From contig NW_006767452.1 in the NCBI RefSeq assembly GCF_000264995.1, positions 279,496-343,495 on the forward strand: a stretch of DNA of 64,000 nt, read 5' to 3'. The notes under the pieces are model-generated. The model was not told the DNA's origin. It was given only the letters and a program-made list of their open reading frames with translations, and ran no database searches. Both the position numbers and the translations under genes were made by a program. Positions 35,689 to 45,172 of this stretch are shown here, one piece after another; position 1 is the stretch's first letter, and each line of letters begins with the position of its first letter. Origin of the DNA: Punctularia strigosozonata HHB-11173 SS5. Its lineage: Eukaryota; Basidiomycota; Agaricomycetes; Corticiales; Punctulariaceae.

Positions 35689-37222
35689 ATGGGCGCGCTG
35701 ATATCGAGCCAAGCCGGCGCGAAGCCCGCGCTCGACACGCTTCTCGCCACCAGCCTCCTGACGCCCGACCACCGCGAGCGCCTCCGCCCCTACTTCCGCG
35801 AGATCGTCTACCTGCCCGGCATCGGCAAGGAGCTCCCGGACGACGTCCTGCGGCGCGTCGACGTCGTCTATGGACTCCTCCCGCCCAGCGTCGACAGGCC
35901 CGAGCTCGTGCCCCGGCTGAAGCTCGTGCAGCTCACGAGCGCTGGCGCCGATCGCGCGCTGGAGAACCCGTTGTGGAAGAGCATCGGGAAGGAGGGCGGG
36001 GAGGTCGTGTTGACGACTGCTGCCGGTATGACCTCAGGCGTTCTATATGTTTTCCGACACGAGGAGGCTGAGGGTCAACAGGCGTGCATGTCGGGCCCAT
36101 ACCGCAAGTTGGTACCAGTGACTTTCACCCGTCGTCGATATGAAGCTCAAAAGAGTCGATTCCTCCAGTGGTTCATCGCCACGACGCTCTCTCTTTACCA
36201 CAAGCTGCACGAGCAGATCCTGATCACCCATGTGAGGATACCCGACGCGCATGCTCGGCGCCGTGCTCTGATGATCTACCTCATCCTGGCCCCAGGTCGA
36301 AAAGCGATGGCCCTCGGGTGACGAGTTTGGCGGACCCATGTTCGTCCAGGAGCTTCGCGGCAAGACGGTCGGCGTCCTCGGATACGGTCATGTCAGTTCC
36401 CCCCCCCCCCCCGCGACGTGCCCGTTCGTATGTGCGACTGACGCTGCTCTTCCACACAGATCGGTCGCGAGGCCGCGCGTCTTGCGAAAGCTTTCGGCGC
36501 GGACGTGCTCGCTGCGAACAGCGACGGCAAGCGGAAACGTCAGGAGGGTTACATCGTCCCCGGCACGGGCGACGTCGACGGCAGGTGAGCGCTTCTCCCT
36601 CGAACGCGTATCAGTCGCATCATGACCGACCGGAGAGATGTTCTGGCGCGCAGCATACCGAGCGCGTACTACTCGACGACCTCCGCCTCGTCCTTCGCCT
36701 CGTTCCTCGCCAAATCGGACGTCGTGTTCTTGTCCCTGCCGTCCACGCCGTCGACGAGGTATATCATGAACGAGAAGACGATCGCGAAGATGAAGCCCTC
36801 AGCGATCCTGGTCAACATCGGACGCGGCGATTTGGTCGACACGTCCGCGTTGGTGCGAGCACTCGACACGGGCGAGTCACTCTATGCGCCCCATCTCTTG
36901 TCGCTACTAGAGCCGCTGAACGATATTTGGCGTCGATAGGTATCATCGCCGGTGCCGCCTTGGACGTGACCGATCCCGAACCTCTGCCGCCTAATCACAC
37001 TTTGTATGGGCGCAAGAACGTGATCATCACTCCCCACCTCTCGGGACGGACAGTCAAGTACGTCGCATCCCCGTGTAAAACCGCTGCGCACACGACCGAT
37101 GCTCTCTTCCCCGCCCCTCCAGGTATTTTGACCTCGCGGTCGACATCTTGGTCGAGAACCTAGATCGTATCAAGGCCGGAAAGGAACTGGTGAACCGCGT
37201 CGATCTTAAGCGCGGATATTGA
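35689..37222 (+). CDS. D-isomer-specific 2-hydroxyacid dehydrogenase
   Basis: NAD-dependent D-2-hydroxyacid dehydrogenase fold. The N-terminal substrate part ([28 protein letters not shown]) and the segment after two introns ([20 protein letters not shown]) lead to the Rossmann fold: [24 protein letters not shown] carries the Gly motif. [17 protein letters not shown] holds the conserved Arg-Gly region, [14 protein letters not shown] the catalytic Glu, and the catalytic His lies in [11 protein letters not shown]. Closest in plan to phosphoglycerate/glyoxylate-type enzymes; the substrate is not predictable. About eight exons; one intron at 36872-36939 starts with GC (ACGG before GCGAGT). A run of twelve C lies in another intron (about 36400-36412). 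The last exons occur again, decayed, near 38.8-39.0 kb. Confidence 0.9.
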
Positions 37223-37845
37223 TTTCATCTCTTGTTGTTGTTGTTTTTTATATCAAAATATGACCGGAATCGTTTTGCTGAAGCGGAGGGTCGTAGATCT
37301 GAAGTTTACGTGATCAATCCAACAGATGTAACTGCTCCTTGCAACACCCTTCCTGAGCTCGTCACGACAGTCAATATTCTTGCCGTTTTGTGCCCATGCC
37401 ATCAGCGAAATATGCGGATGGGTACGGGATACGGGTACATAGGAATTAGTTTACAAGATCAGGAAATGTGCAAGAGGCGTTGAGCACTCGTTTCTATTCG
37501 TCATAAGAATTCCCGGCCGCGCATCGTGGTTATGGGTTAAATGTCAAGCCTGATCATCGTAGTTGTTGATATAGTTGTCGTTGCCCCTGTTTGCGTTTTT
37601 GTCCACCGTCAGTGCATCGATCAACGTGGCATCTCGGGAGGACTCGACGCCACCATGCAGAAACCCGTGAAGGCATTCTCAGTTACTCTTGACACCGCTC
37701 TCTCGGGCTGGAGTAGAATCCTGCGATTCGATCCAGAATGATGACTTGTATTATGGACTTGGTCCGTCTTGAAACCACGCTTCTATTCATACTCTGATGC
37801 CTCATTCAGAAATCCGCTTCTATCACGCAGCTCGATATCCGTGGT
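37223..37845. other. intergenic spacer
   Basis: Between the dehydrogenase stop and the kinase-like gene. A plus-strand frame at 37541-37741 is open for 66 codons and could be a 5' segment, but it has no family resemblance. Confidence 0.45.
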
Positions 37846-38804
37846 TTGTTCGATGACAGTAACTCTCCTACGCGTCTCTATCGCGAAACTGTTGCCGAAG
37901 ACTACGTCCCGAGAATCGATCTCTCCATACCCCAACCTGAGCATGTACCTGCTCATCCACCTGCACGACATCCCTTGGTTCCCTCAGTTATGCAGATATC
38001 TTTAGGTCCCAAAATCTCTCGCGGTCGTGTGGGTATCGCCTACCGAGTTGAAGCAGCTCAACTGTATTCTGCTGATGGGTCAACAATCTCTGAACCGCGC
38101 ATCCCTCCGCTCGTGGTGAAGATTGCGGGTGAAGATTTCTCCGATGATCTCGCTCGAGAAGCTTGGTTTTACGACGACATGGAGTCTCTGCAGGGATCTG
38201 TCATCGCTCGGTGCTACGGCTTCTTTGAGGCGCCGTTGCCGGAACATGCTTCACCCACGCCTTGGATTATGCACAAGGCCGGAGAAGACCCGTATTACCC
38301 ATCTTTCGATTCTGACTCGGACTCGTATGGGTCAGTAAAGCAGGAACAAGACCCCAGGTTCCCCGTTCCCCGCGGTAAAGGGAGGCAACTCTCCATTCTC
38401 CTCCTCGAGGACCTCGGGGAGGAGAAACTACCATTGAAGGACAATGACATGCGCCCAGGCCGTGCTCTCTAGTGCGATGGTTTCATTTCTGATCTCAAAT
38501 ATGCGCTCATCTCGAGACGACCAGCGAGGAAATCCTGGACCTCTACCTGGAGCTCAGCCAGCTCAGAATCGTGCATTCGGATGTCAGGCATAACCACATA
38601 CTTCGCGCTCCACCGTGCCCCCCGGCGTTGCCAAGCTTGCCTTGTCCTCGCACCGGGCGCACGTACGGCTGGCGTTTGATCGACTTCGACAGGGCCATGA
38701 AGATGAACGCTGGTTTGAAATATGTGAACAACACCAACCGCAGTGGTGCCATAAAGCCCATGGCCAACTTACGCGATGGTCAGATTATCGAGCCTTGGGA
38801 ATGA
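37846..38804 (+). pseudogene. broken fungal protein-kinase-like gene
   Basis: An open segment from about 37846 (first ATG at 37990) reads as the N-lobe of a basidiomycete kinase-like family: RIPPLVVKIAGEDFSDDLAREA (VVK equivalent to the ATP lysine strand), YDDMESLQGSVIARCYGFFEA and LLLEDLGEEKLP. A second segment in another frame continues as LDLYLELSQLRIVHSDVRHN (catalytic-loop equivalent with Asp), then WRLIDFDRAMKM (DFG-like DFD). Between them the frame cannot be joined by any GT-AG pair I can find, and the reading frame ends at 38804 within a few bases of the duplicated dehydrogenase fragment. It is therefore a decayed or truncated gene. The family is common and lineage-specific in Agaricomycetes. 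Confidence 0.7.
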
Positions 38805-38805
38805 G

Positions 38806-39290
38806 ACGGGCACGGGTGAGTTACTGTACGTCTATTTATTGTCGCTTGAACCGCCGGTCAATGTTCGACGCCGGTAGATATCACTGCCGGTGCCGCGTTG
38901 GACGTGACCGATCCGGAACCTCTGGTGCCTGACCACACCGTACAATCGTCAGAACGATATCCTCATTACTCGTCTCTTGGGATGGACATTTCGGTACTTG
39001 CCAGTGTATAGCGTAGAGAAGCAGGGATAAGACACTAGGAACCCTTCCTCCCGTGGAACAGGTAGACAATTTTGCGTGCTTCTGATTGAGGACCTTGGGG
39101 AGGAGAAACTGCGTATTTTTGAGACAGGGTCGTGCAATTTATTTGCTCTGTTGTTCTCTGTTCGCTCATTAGATCTCATCATATACAACGAGGAATCCAC
39201 AAATATCTTTCAGGGGGTTAGCTAGCTCAGAATCGTGCATTCCGACATGCCATGAGCCATGATCACGTCCTCCGCGCTCCAACGTGTCTC
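38806..39290 (+). pseudogene. decayed second copy of dehydrogenase end plus kinase segments
   Basis: From about 38806 the sequence repeats the dehydrogenase gene from its GC-AG intron (36868 onward): the ACGGGTGAGT donor, the intron body, and the [12 protein letters not shown]-encoding exon are recognisable up to about 39000. Then fragments of the kinase-like gene recur: the block encoding LIEDLGEEKL near 39075-39112, and the catalytic-loop block SQLRIVHSD near 39223-39250. All are short, mutated and separated by unrelated sequence. This is the eroded remainder of a tandem duplication covering the dehydrogenase 3' end and the kinase. Confidence 0.75.
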
Positions 39291-39435
39291 TTTAGATCAC
39301 CGAGTCTTCCCCGTCGACAAGACGCACTTACGGTCGGCGCGTGCCCGACTTACAGGGACTGCATTACCTAATCGGATGTGCTGTCATGGAACAATCAAGC
39401 TTGTTAACCTTGTGCTACGCCGCTTCTATACGAAT

Positions 39436-40782
39436 ATGCGATTCATACCTTCTCAACTGAACGACGTCGAAAATGCCGAGGAGTACATACCCGGCGGCTT
39501 CCATCCAGTGGCCATCGGTGACATCTACGCGAACGGTCGTTACAAAATTCTGCACAAACTTGGCTTCGGGGGCTCCTCCACCGTCTGGCTGGCCCGCGAC
39601 TATGGGCAGAATACTCCGCACGGCAGACTAGTTGCTCTCAAAGTTATGTGCGCCGACGTTTCAGCTATAGCCGACGAGAAAATGCCCGAGTTGGTGGTCC
39701 CTCGGGCGCTCCATGCGATCATGGGCTCTTGCGATTTCCAGATTGTTGACCATCATTTCCTGGTGCAAGGCCCGAATGGGTGTCATCGTGTTTTGGCTTA
39801 TCCACTCGCTGGTCCCAGTATTCGTGATATGGTAACGGGATCAGGCCGAATCGCCGGCAGTCGCCGTCTACGCGGGGATTTAGCGAGAGCCGTTGCGAAG
39901 CAGGCAGCTATGGCAATCAGGCGCATGCATCTTGCAGGCATTGTTCATGGAGGTGAGCTGAAACAGGCGCACTTTAAAGACGTCTTGCAACTCATAGATA
40001 CACACGCAGACCTCACGACATCAAATATTTTATTTCGTGTGGCCAGGTCTGTTGTTGACTGGACGGATGACGAGGTGTACGCCCATTTGGGTTTACCTCG
40101 CTCTGAAGTGGTCAGAACCTTCGATGGTTCACCTCCCGGATTGCACGCAGCCACCAAGCTCGTTGAGTCGGTAAAGCTTTCACGACTGGCCCATCTATCG
40201 CTTATTCAAGAACGTATTACAATCATCGACTTTGGCCAATCCTACTTCATTCGCGATCCCCCAAAAGACTACGAACCCGCCACAGCAATCCATTACCAGT
40301 CGCCGGAGATGCGCTTTGATGACCGTGCAGGCGCCGAGGCCGATGTTTGGTCGCTCGGATGCGCTATCTTCGAAATCCGTTCGGGATATCCGCTCTTCGA
40401 GCCGCTGTTCGGAAGCACAGATATAATGAGGCAAACTGTCGAGACTCTCGGACGGTTACCTGACCCCTGGTGGAACTCCTTTAAGCAGCGGGTTCGGTGG
40501 TTCGAGGACGACGGTGAACCAAAGGATATACTGGCTCAGAAGCAGTCCGGGGTCAGGATAACTGCCCGCAAAACTTCGATTTCAGAGAAGCTGCGTTCCA
40601 TAGGCGACGTTGATGAACCGCCTTCTGCGTACGAGGGCCCGATGATAGAAAGGTGTGGGGTCAAGCTATCGGAGGAGCAAGTCGAATCGCTTTCTGATTT
40701 GTTGGGGAGGATGCTGAAGTATCGACCAGAGGAACGCCCTACCATGGAGGAAGTCATCCACCATAGGTGGTTCAATCTCTGA
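39436..40782 (+). CDS. SRPK-like Ser/Thr protein kinase, copy 1
   Basis: Exons 39436-39952 and 40010-40782 give 429 residues. The kinase fold shows the Gly loop LGFGGSSTVWLARD, the ATP lysine in LVALKVM, a catalytic loop reading HGDLTTSNILF (Asp and Asn kept, Arg of HRD replaced by Gly), the metal-binding DFG in IIDFGQSYF, and YQSPEMRFDD with DVWSLGCAIFEI, as in SR-protein-kinase-like fungal proteins. A spacer between the two lobes in this group is present after HGD. Residues needed for catalysis are present, so it may be active. The single intron is 57 nt, a multiple of three, and has no stop in frame, so retaining it would insert 19 residues in the catalytic loop. The start is chosen because copy 2 shares the ATG but not the extension upstream. 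Confidence 0.88.
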   Translation: MRFIPSQLNDVENAEEYIPGGFHPVAIGDIYANGRYKILHKLGFGGSSTVWLARDYGQNTPHGRLVALKVMCADVSAIADEKMPELVVPRALHAIMGSCDFQIVDHHFLVQGPNGCHRVLAYPLAGPSIRDMVTGSGRIAGSRRLRGDLARAVAKQAAMAIRRMHLAGIVHGGELKQAHFKDVLQLIDTHADLTTSNILFRVARSVVDWTDDEVYAHLGLPRSEVVRTFDGSPPGLHAATKLVESVKLSRLAHLSLIQERITIIDFGQSYFIRDPPKDYEPATAIHYQSPEMRFDDRAGAEADVWSLGCAIFEIRSGYPLFEPLFGSTDIMRQTVETLGRLPDPWWNSFKQRVRWFEDDGEPKDILAQKQSGVRITARKTSISEKLRSIGDVDEPPSAYEGPMIERCGVKLSEEQVESLSDLLGRMLKYRPEERPTMEEVIHHRWFNL

Positions 40783-41249
40783 ACATTAATGAGTAACAAT
40801 TCCCCGGGCTCGACTACAGAACGGAAACAATCTCTTACTATCTGGGTCACATGCGTATCATGTATATAGTACGTAAAAGTGCCTGGTGACCGAAGATACG
40901 GTGATCCGAAGGGAAACCAAGTCGTATACATATGAACGTTGGCTGGCGGCTAGCGGATACAGACGATGGAATGAACTCGGAAATCGGTGACTCCATAGAA
41001 GAAACGAAAGGGACGTACACCAATCTCACGGTTTCGATCCCTAGGGTCCCAGTTGAGGCGTTAATGTGTTTCATTGTAAACCGAGTAGAACATCTCATCG
41101 CTACATTTTCGACCCTGTCGGCATCCGTTCAGAAACAATCGAGCATGAAATGGGCCAATCGTGGTCACGGCCTCCAAGCAACGACTACTTAACCCACTAC
41201 ACCCTGCAAAACACTTGTTTGCTCTTGTGCTGCGCCGCTTCCGTACGAA
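40783..41249. other. spacer between the tandem kinases, partly duplicated
   Basis: The 330 bases after the copy 1 stop match (with substitutions and small gaps) the sequence after the copy 2 stop up to about 42870, so the duplication includes the 3' flank. The remainder contains the promoter of copy 2. No other gene. Confidence 0.65.
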
Positions 41250-42587
41250 ATGCGATTCATACCCTCTCGACTGAACGCCGTCGAAAATGCTGAGGAGTAC
41301 ATACCCGGAGGCTTCCATCCAGTGGCCATCGGCGACATTTATGCAAACGGTCGTTACAGAATCCTCCACAAACTCGGCATCGGGGGATCCTCCACCGTCT
41401 GGATGGCTCGCGACTATGCGCAGAATACCCCATACGGTAGACTGGTCGCTCTCAAAGTCATGTGCGCCGACGTTTCAACTACAGCTGCCGAGCAGATGCC
41501 CGAGTTGGTCGTCCCGAAGGCGCTTCGCGCGGTCGCGGGCTCTTGCGACTTCCAGACTGTCGACCACCATTTCCTGGTGCAAGGTCCGAATGGGTGTCAT
41601 CGTGTTCTAGCTCATCCACTTGCTGGCCCCAGTGTTCATAATATGGTAGCGGGATCAGTTCGAACCGGTCGCCGTCTACGCGGGGATCTGGCGAGAGCCG
41701 TTGCGAAGCAGGCAGCTGCGGCGATCAGGTGCATGCATCTTGCAGGCATTGTTCATGGAGGTGAGCTGAAACAGGCGCACTTAAGACGTCCTCCGCTCAT
41801 ATATTGACACACAGACCTCACGACATCAAATGTCTTATTTCGTGTAGCCCGGTCTGTTGTTGACTGGACGGATGATGAGGTGTACGCGCAGTTGGGTTTA
41901 CCTCGCACTGAAGTGGTCAGGACCTTTGATGGTTCACCTCCCGGATTGCACGCAGCCACCAAGCTCGTCGAATCGGCAAAGCTTTCCCGACTCGCCGATC
42001 TGTCACTTGTCGAAGAACATGTTACAATCATCGATTTCGGCCAATCCTACTTCATTCGCGATCCCCCAAAGGACTACGAACCCGCCACAGCAATCCATTA
42101 CCAGTCGCCGGAAATGCGCTTTGATGATCATATAGGCCCCGAGACTGATGTTTGGTCGCTCGGATGCGCTATCTTCGAAATCCGATCGGGATATCCGCTC
42201 TTCGAGCCATTCTTCGGAAGCGAGGATATAATGCGGCAAACTGTCCAGACTCTCGGACGATTACCTGATCCTTGGTGGAACTCCTTTGAGGAGCGAGTTT
42301 GGTGGTTCGAGGACGACGGTGAACCGAAGGACATATCGGCTCAGAAGCAGACGGGGGTTAGGATAACTGCCCGCAAAACTTCGATTTCAGAGAAGCTGCG
42401 TTCCATAGGCGACGTTGATGAGCCACCTGCTGCAGACGAAGGTCCGATGATAGAAAGGTGTGGGGTCAAGCTATCGGAGGAGGAAGCCGAATTGCTCTCT
42501 GATTTGCTGGGGAGGATGCTGAAGTATCGACCAGAGGAACGCCCTACCATGGAGGAAGTCATCCACCATAGGTGGTTCAATCTCTGA
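41250..42587 (+). CDS. SRPK-like Ser/Thr protein kinase, copy 2
   Basis: Exons 41250-41760 and 41815-42587 give 427 residues, close to copy 1 throughout. Gly loop LGIGGSSTVWMARD, LVALKVM lysine, HGDLTTSNVLF, IIDFGQSYF and YQSPEMRFDD are all kept. Its intron is 54 nt and contains an in-frame stop, so, unlike in copy 1, retention would truncate the protein. Copy 2 lies 467 bp downstream of copy 1 in the same orientation. Differences are mostly conservative (for example RRLRGDLARAVAKQA is kept), which suggests both are under constraint or that the duplication is recent. Substrate unknown. Confidence 0.88.
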
Positions 42588-42948
42588 ACCTTAAGGACTA
42601 ACAATTCACTGGGCTTGATGCTCATGCGATCATAGTAGGAGTCCGGAACGGAAGCGATTTCTTACTATCTAGGCCACATGCGTATCATGTATATAGTGCC
42701 TGGTGAATGAAGTTATGGTGACCGAGGGAAACCAAGTCGTGCTGGCGGGTAGAGGACGATGGAATTAACTTGGGAATCCATGACTCCACAGTCGCACACC
42801 AGTCTCACGATTTCGATCACTGGAGTCCCAATTGTAGATTATCTCATCGCTACATTTTCGACCCACGTCCTTGACGCTGTCGTCGTAAGTAGTCGTCTAC
42901 ATGGGGTCGTAACATTGGTAAAATCGTCGTCCGTGAGACGGATGGCCG

Positions 42949-44757
42949 TCAAACCCCGTTTGTCCACACCCGATGCGGCAGCAAGCAGCCTATTACCACT
43001 GCAACGCAAACCAACACCTCCATTACCACGTATACGAGCTTCCCGTCGAGATAATGATGCTCAGCGTCGATGGAGAGCGAGAAGAGGGAGTTGGCCGCCG
43101 CCGGACCGATGGCGCGCATGATGGAGACCGTCATCTGGCACAGTCCTGGACCGCCAACACGAACTCAGTCAACCGATGTAAGAGGGCGAATAAGATACAC
43201 GCACCATTCGTAGCGCCGAGCGACGCCCGGTTCGGCGCGGAACCCGAGATAAATATGAATATACAACCGTAGCTCAGACTGATCAGGATCGACAGTACGA
43301 CTTGCGCCGCGACCGCGATCCACACCAGCCACCCTTCGCGTCCCGGGTCTGCCCGCGCAAGCGCGTTGATGACGGGGAATAGGGCGAAGACCGGGATTGC
43401 GCTCGCGATGCCGGCGATGAACACGCGCTTCGCGCCCCACCGGTCGTGAATCTTGGCGAACCAGAGCACCTGGAAGAGCCCGTTGAGAATCCCGAAAGCG
43501 GAGAGAATGGCGCCGATGCGGTGCGGAGGGAGGCCGAGGCCGCCGAGAGCGATGGGGGTGGAGAGGAAGAGAGGCTGGATGGCGCGGAAGGCGATGTCTA
43601 CGAGGGAGAGGGAGGCGTAGTTCGCAGCGGAGACGAGGACGGGGAAGGTAAGGAGCGCGCGGAAGGGGAGGGGGGTATAGTCGTCGGAGGCGGTCTTGGA
43701 GGGGATGGAGGAGGCCGTGGGATCGGTGGAGGCGGCGACGGTCTGCAGGGCGAGGTTCGACTTGGATTTGCGGGTGGCGATGAGGGAGGAGAGCGGCATG
43801 GGGTTGCGTACGGTCTGGAAAACGAATGAGCGAATGAACATCGATTTTGCTGGTTCGTCGTTACCTCTTTGAGGAAGAGAAGCGTCACTAGCCAAGCTAA
43901 AACCGAGAATGTGGCTGGTACCGCGCAGGGTAAAAAATACGGGTATTCCTTGAGGAAGTCCGAGTTTCCGAATACGCTGGGGAACCGTTCCGCAGGACGA
44001 GACAACACTCCGCCGATGATAGGCCTATAGCAGGGTTAATTGACTGAACATTGCTTGATCGACGATGCATACCCTAGAGTGCCGCCAGTGCTCCAGGCGA
44101 TTGGCATATATGCATATGCCTGTGCAAGGTTTCCGGAGTCCATGAGCTCCGCCATCATGCTTTTGATTACCCCAATGTTGCCTGAACGGTATAGTTGAAC
44201 ATGGTTCACTGGCGCTAAAGTTACACTGAACGCACCATTAAGAGCGCCATTGAGGGATCGGCTGAAAACGAGACCCCAGAAGGTCTTGGACAGCCCGAAG
44301 CAATACATTGAGAGAGACAAGCCGAAGAGTCCGGTCAGGATTACAGGCTTTCGGCCTAGGTAATCGGACACCCGGCTCCAGTGCATGACGGTCATCGCTT
44401 GCGTGGCAAAGAAGATGGATTGCTGTGGTATATTGAGAATATATGCGCGAAACAAGGACAGATTGCGCACCATCATGCCGACATAATACCCAACCTTGGC
44501 TTCATCTCCGTTGGTGATACCGAGATCACGGATGAGCTACACAAACGGTAAGCAACCTGCCTCACCTCGTCAGCGGGCGTACACACCTGAGGGGCGAAGG
44601 GGTAGATGACCTGGCTCGTGAGCGGCTCAGCCAGCTGCAGGAACAGTACAATCGAAAACTGGTTCCACGGGATCGGACCGGGCTGGGGCTTTTTGTCGTG
44701 TCGCTCGTCAAGCAAGGGCGTCTCCTCGTCAGTGGGCCGGTCTCTAGCCACAGTCAT
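42949..44757 (-). CDS. MFS transporter (DHA1/ZRZ-type)
   Basis: An acidic N-terminus (PTDEETPLLDE) precedes the first membrane helix. The MFS signature reads RVSDYLGRKPVILTGLFGL after helix 2, and the family's NGNIGVIKSMMAELMD motif follows helix 4/5 once an intron is removed. A long cytosolic loop rich in Ser/Thr/Ala separates the two halves; helices 7-12 follow, including FILIALGGLGL-type and WLVWIAVAAQVVLSILIS, and end with a last helix VLVCVAVVIGCLLP and a short tail. About 8-10 exons. Similar proteins are drug:proton or zinc-responsive ZRZ-like exporters; the substrate is not predictable. Convergent with the SRPK copy 2, 360 bp away. Confidence 0.88.
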
Positions 44758-45172
44758 GCTCGTCTACGTTGTCCTAAGCAAGATTGACGGCGGGGGCGCC
44801 TCGATCGCAGAGCGCTCCTGTTCAAGGAAAAGTCGGCAGCGAGGGAAATAGAATGCCGGGGCCCTGCAGGGTTAAATGTTCGCTCGGAGCGCGAGCCGAC
44901 GGCCGCTGCCCGCCATCGATGAGTCAGAAGACGTCAACGACGCTCACTCGCCAGGACACGAGGCCGTATCGAGCAGCCGCGACGAAGCATCGAGGACGTG
45001 TACCACGATGGCGGTGGGAGTGAAATGAACTGATCGTGATCGGCGTTGTGGGCAGGTGGGGAACGCCAGCCGGGTGCCTGTTGACTTCCTGGCTTCACTC
45101 TTAGCGTTCGCATACAAGCTTTCCGAACCCTGCTGGCGACCTCGACGACGGCGGCGACGACGGTGAAAGAGG
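44758..45172. other. divergent promoter region between MFS and DENND6 genes
   Basis: Both flanking starts point away from this 415-bp GC-rich spacer. No clear motif or gene. Confidence 0.5.

Larger units (their letters stand above)
39411..42871 (+). repeat. tandem duplication of the SRPK-like gene and its 3' flank
   Basis: Unit 1 spans roughly 39411-41115 and unit 2 roughly 41225-42871. The shared segment begins just before the ATG (TTGTGCT then CGCCGCTTC) and continues about 300 bp beyond each stop codon, ending at a shared CGCTACATTTTCGACCC. Coding parts are very similar; the 3' flanks have diverged further with small gaps. Confidence 0.8.

Noticed and set aside
36400-36412. Run of twelve C in the dehydrogenase gene considered as a frameshift
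   Set aside because: It lies within an intron, so length changes would not alter the protein.
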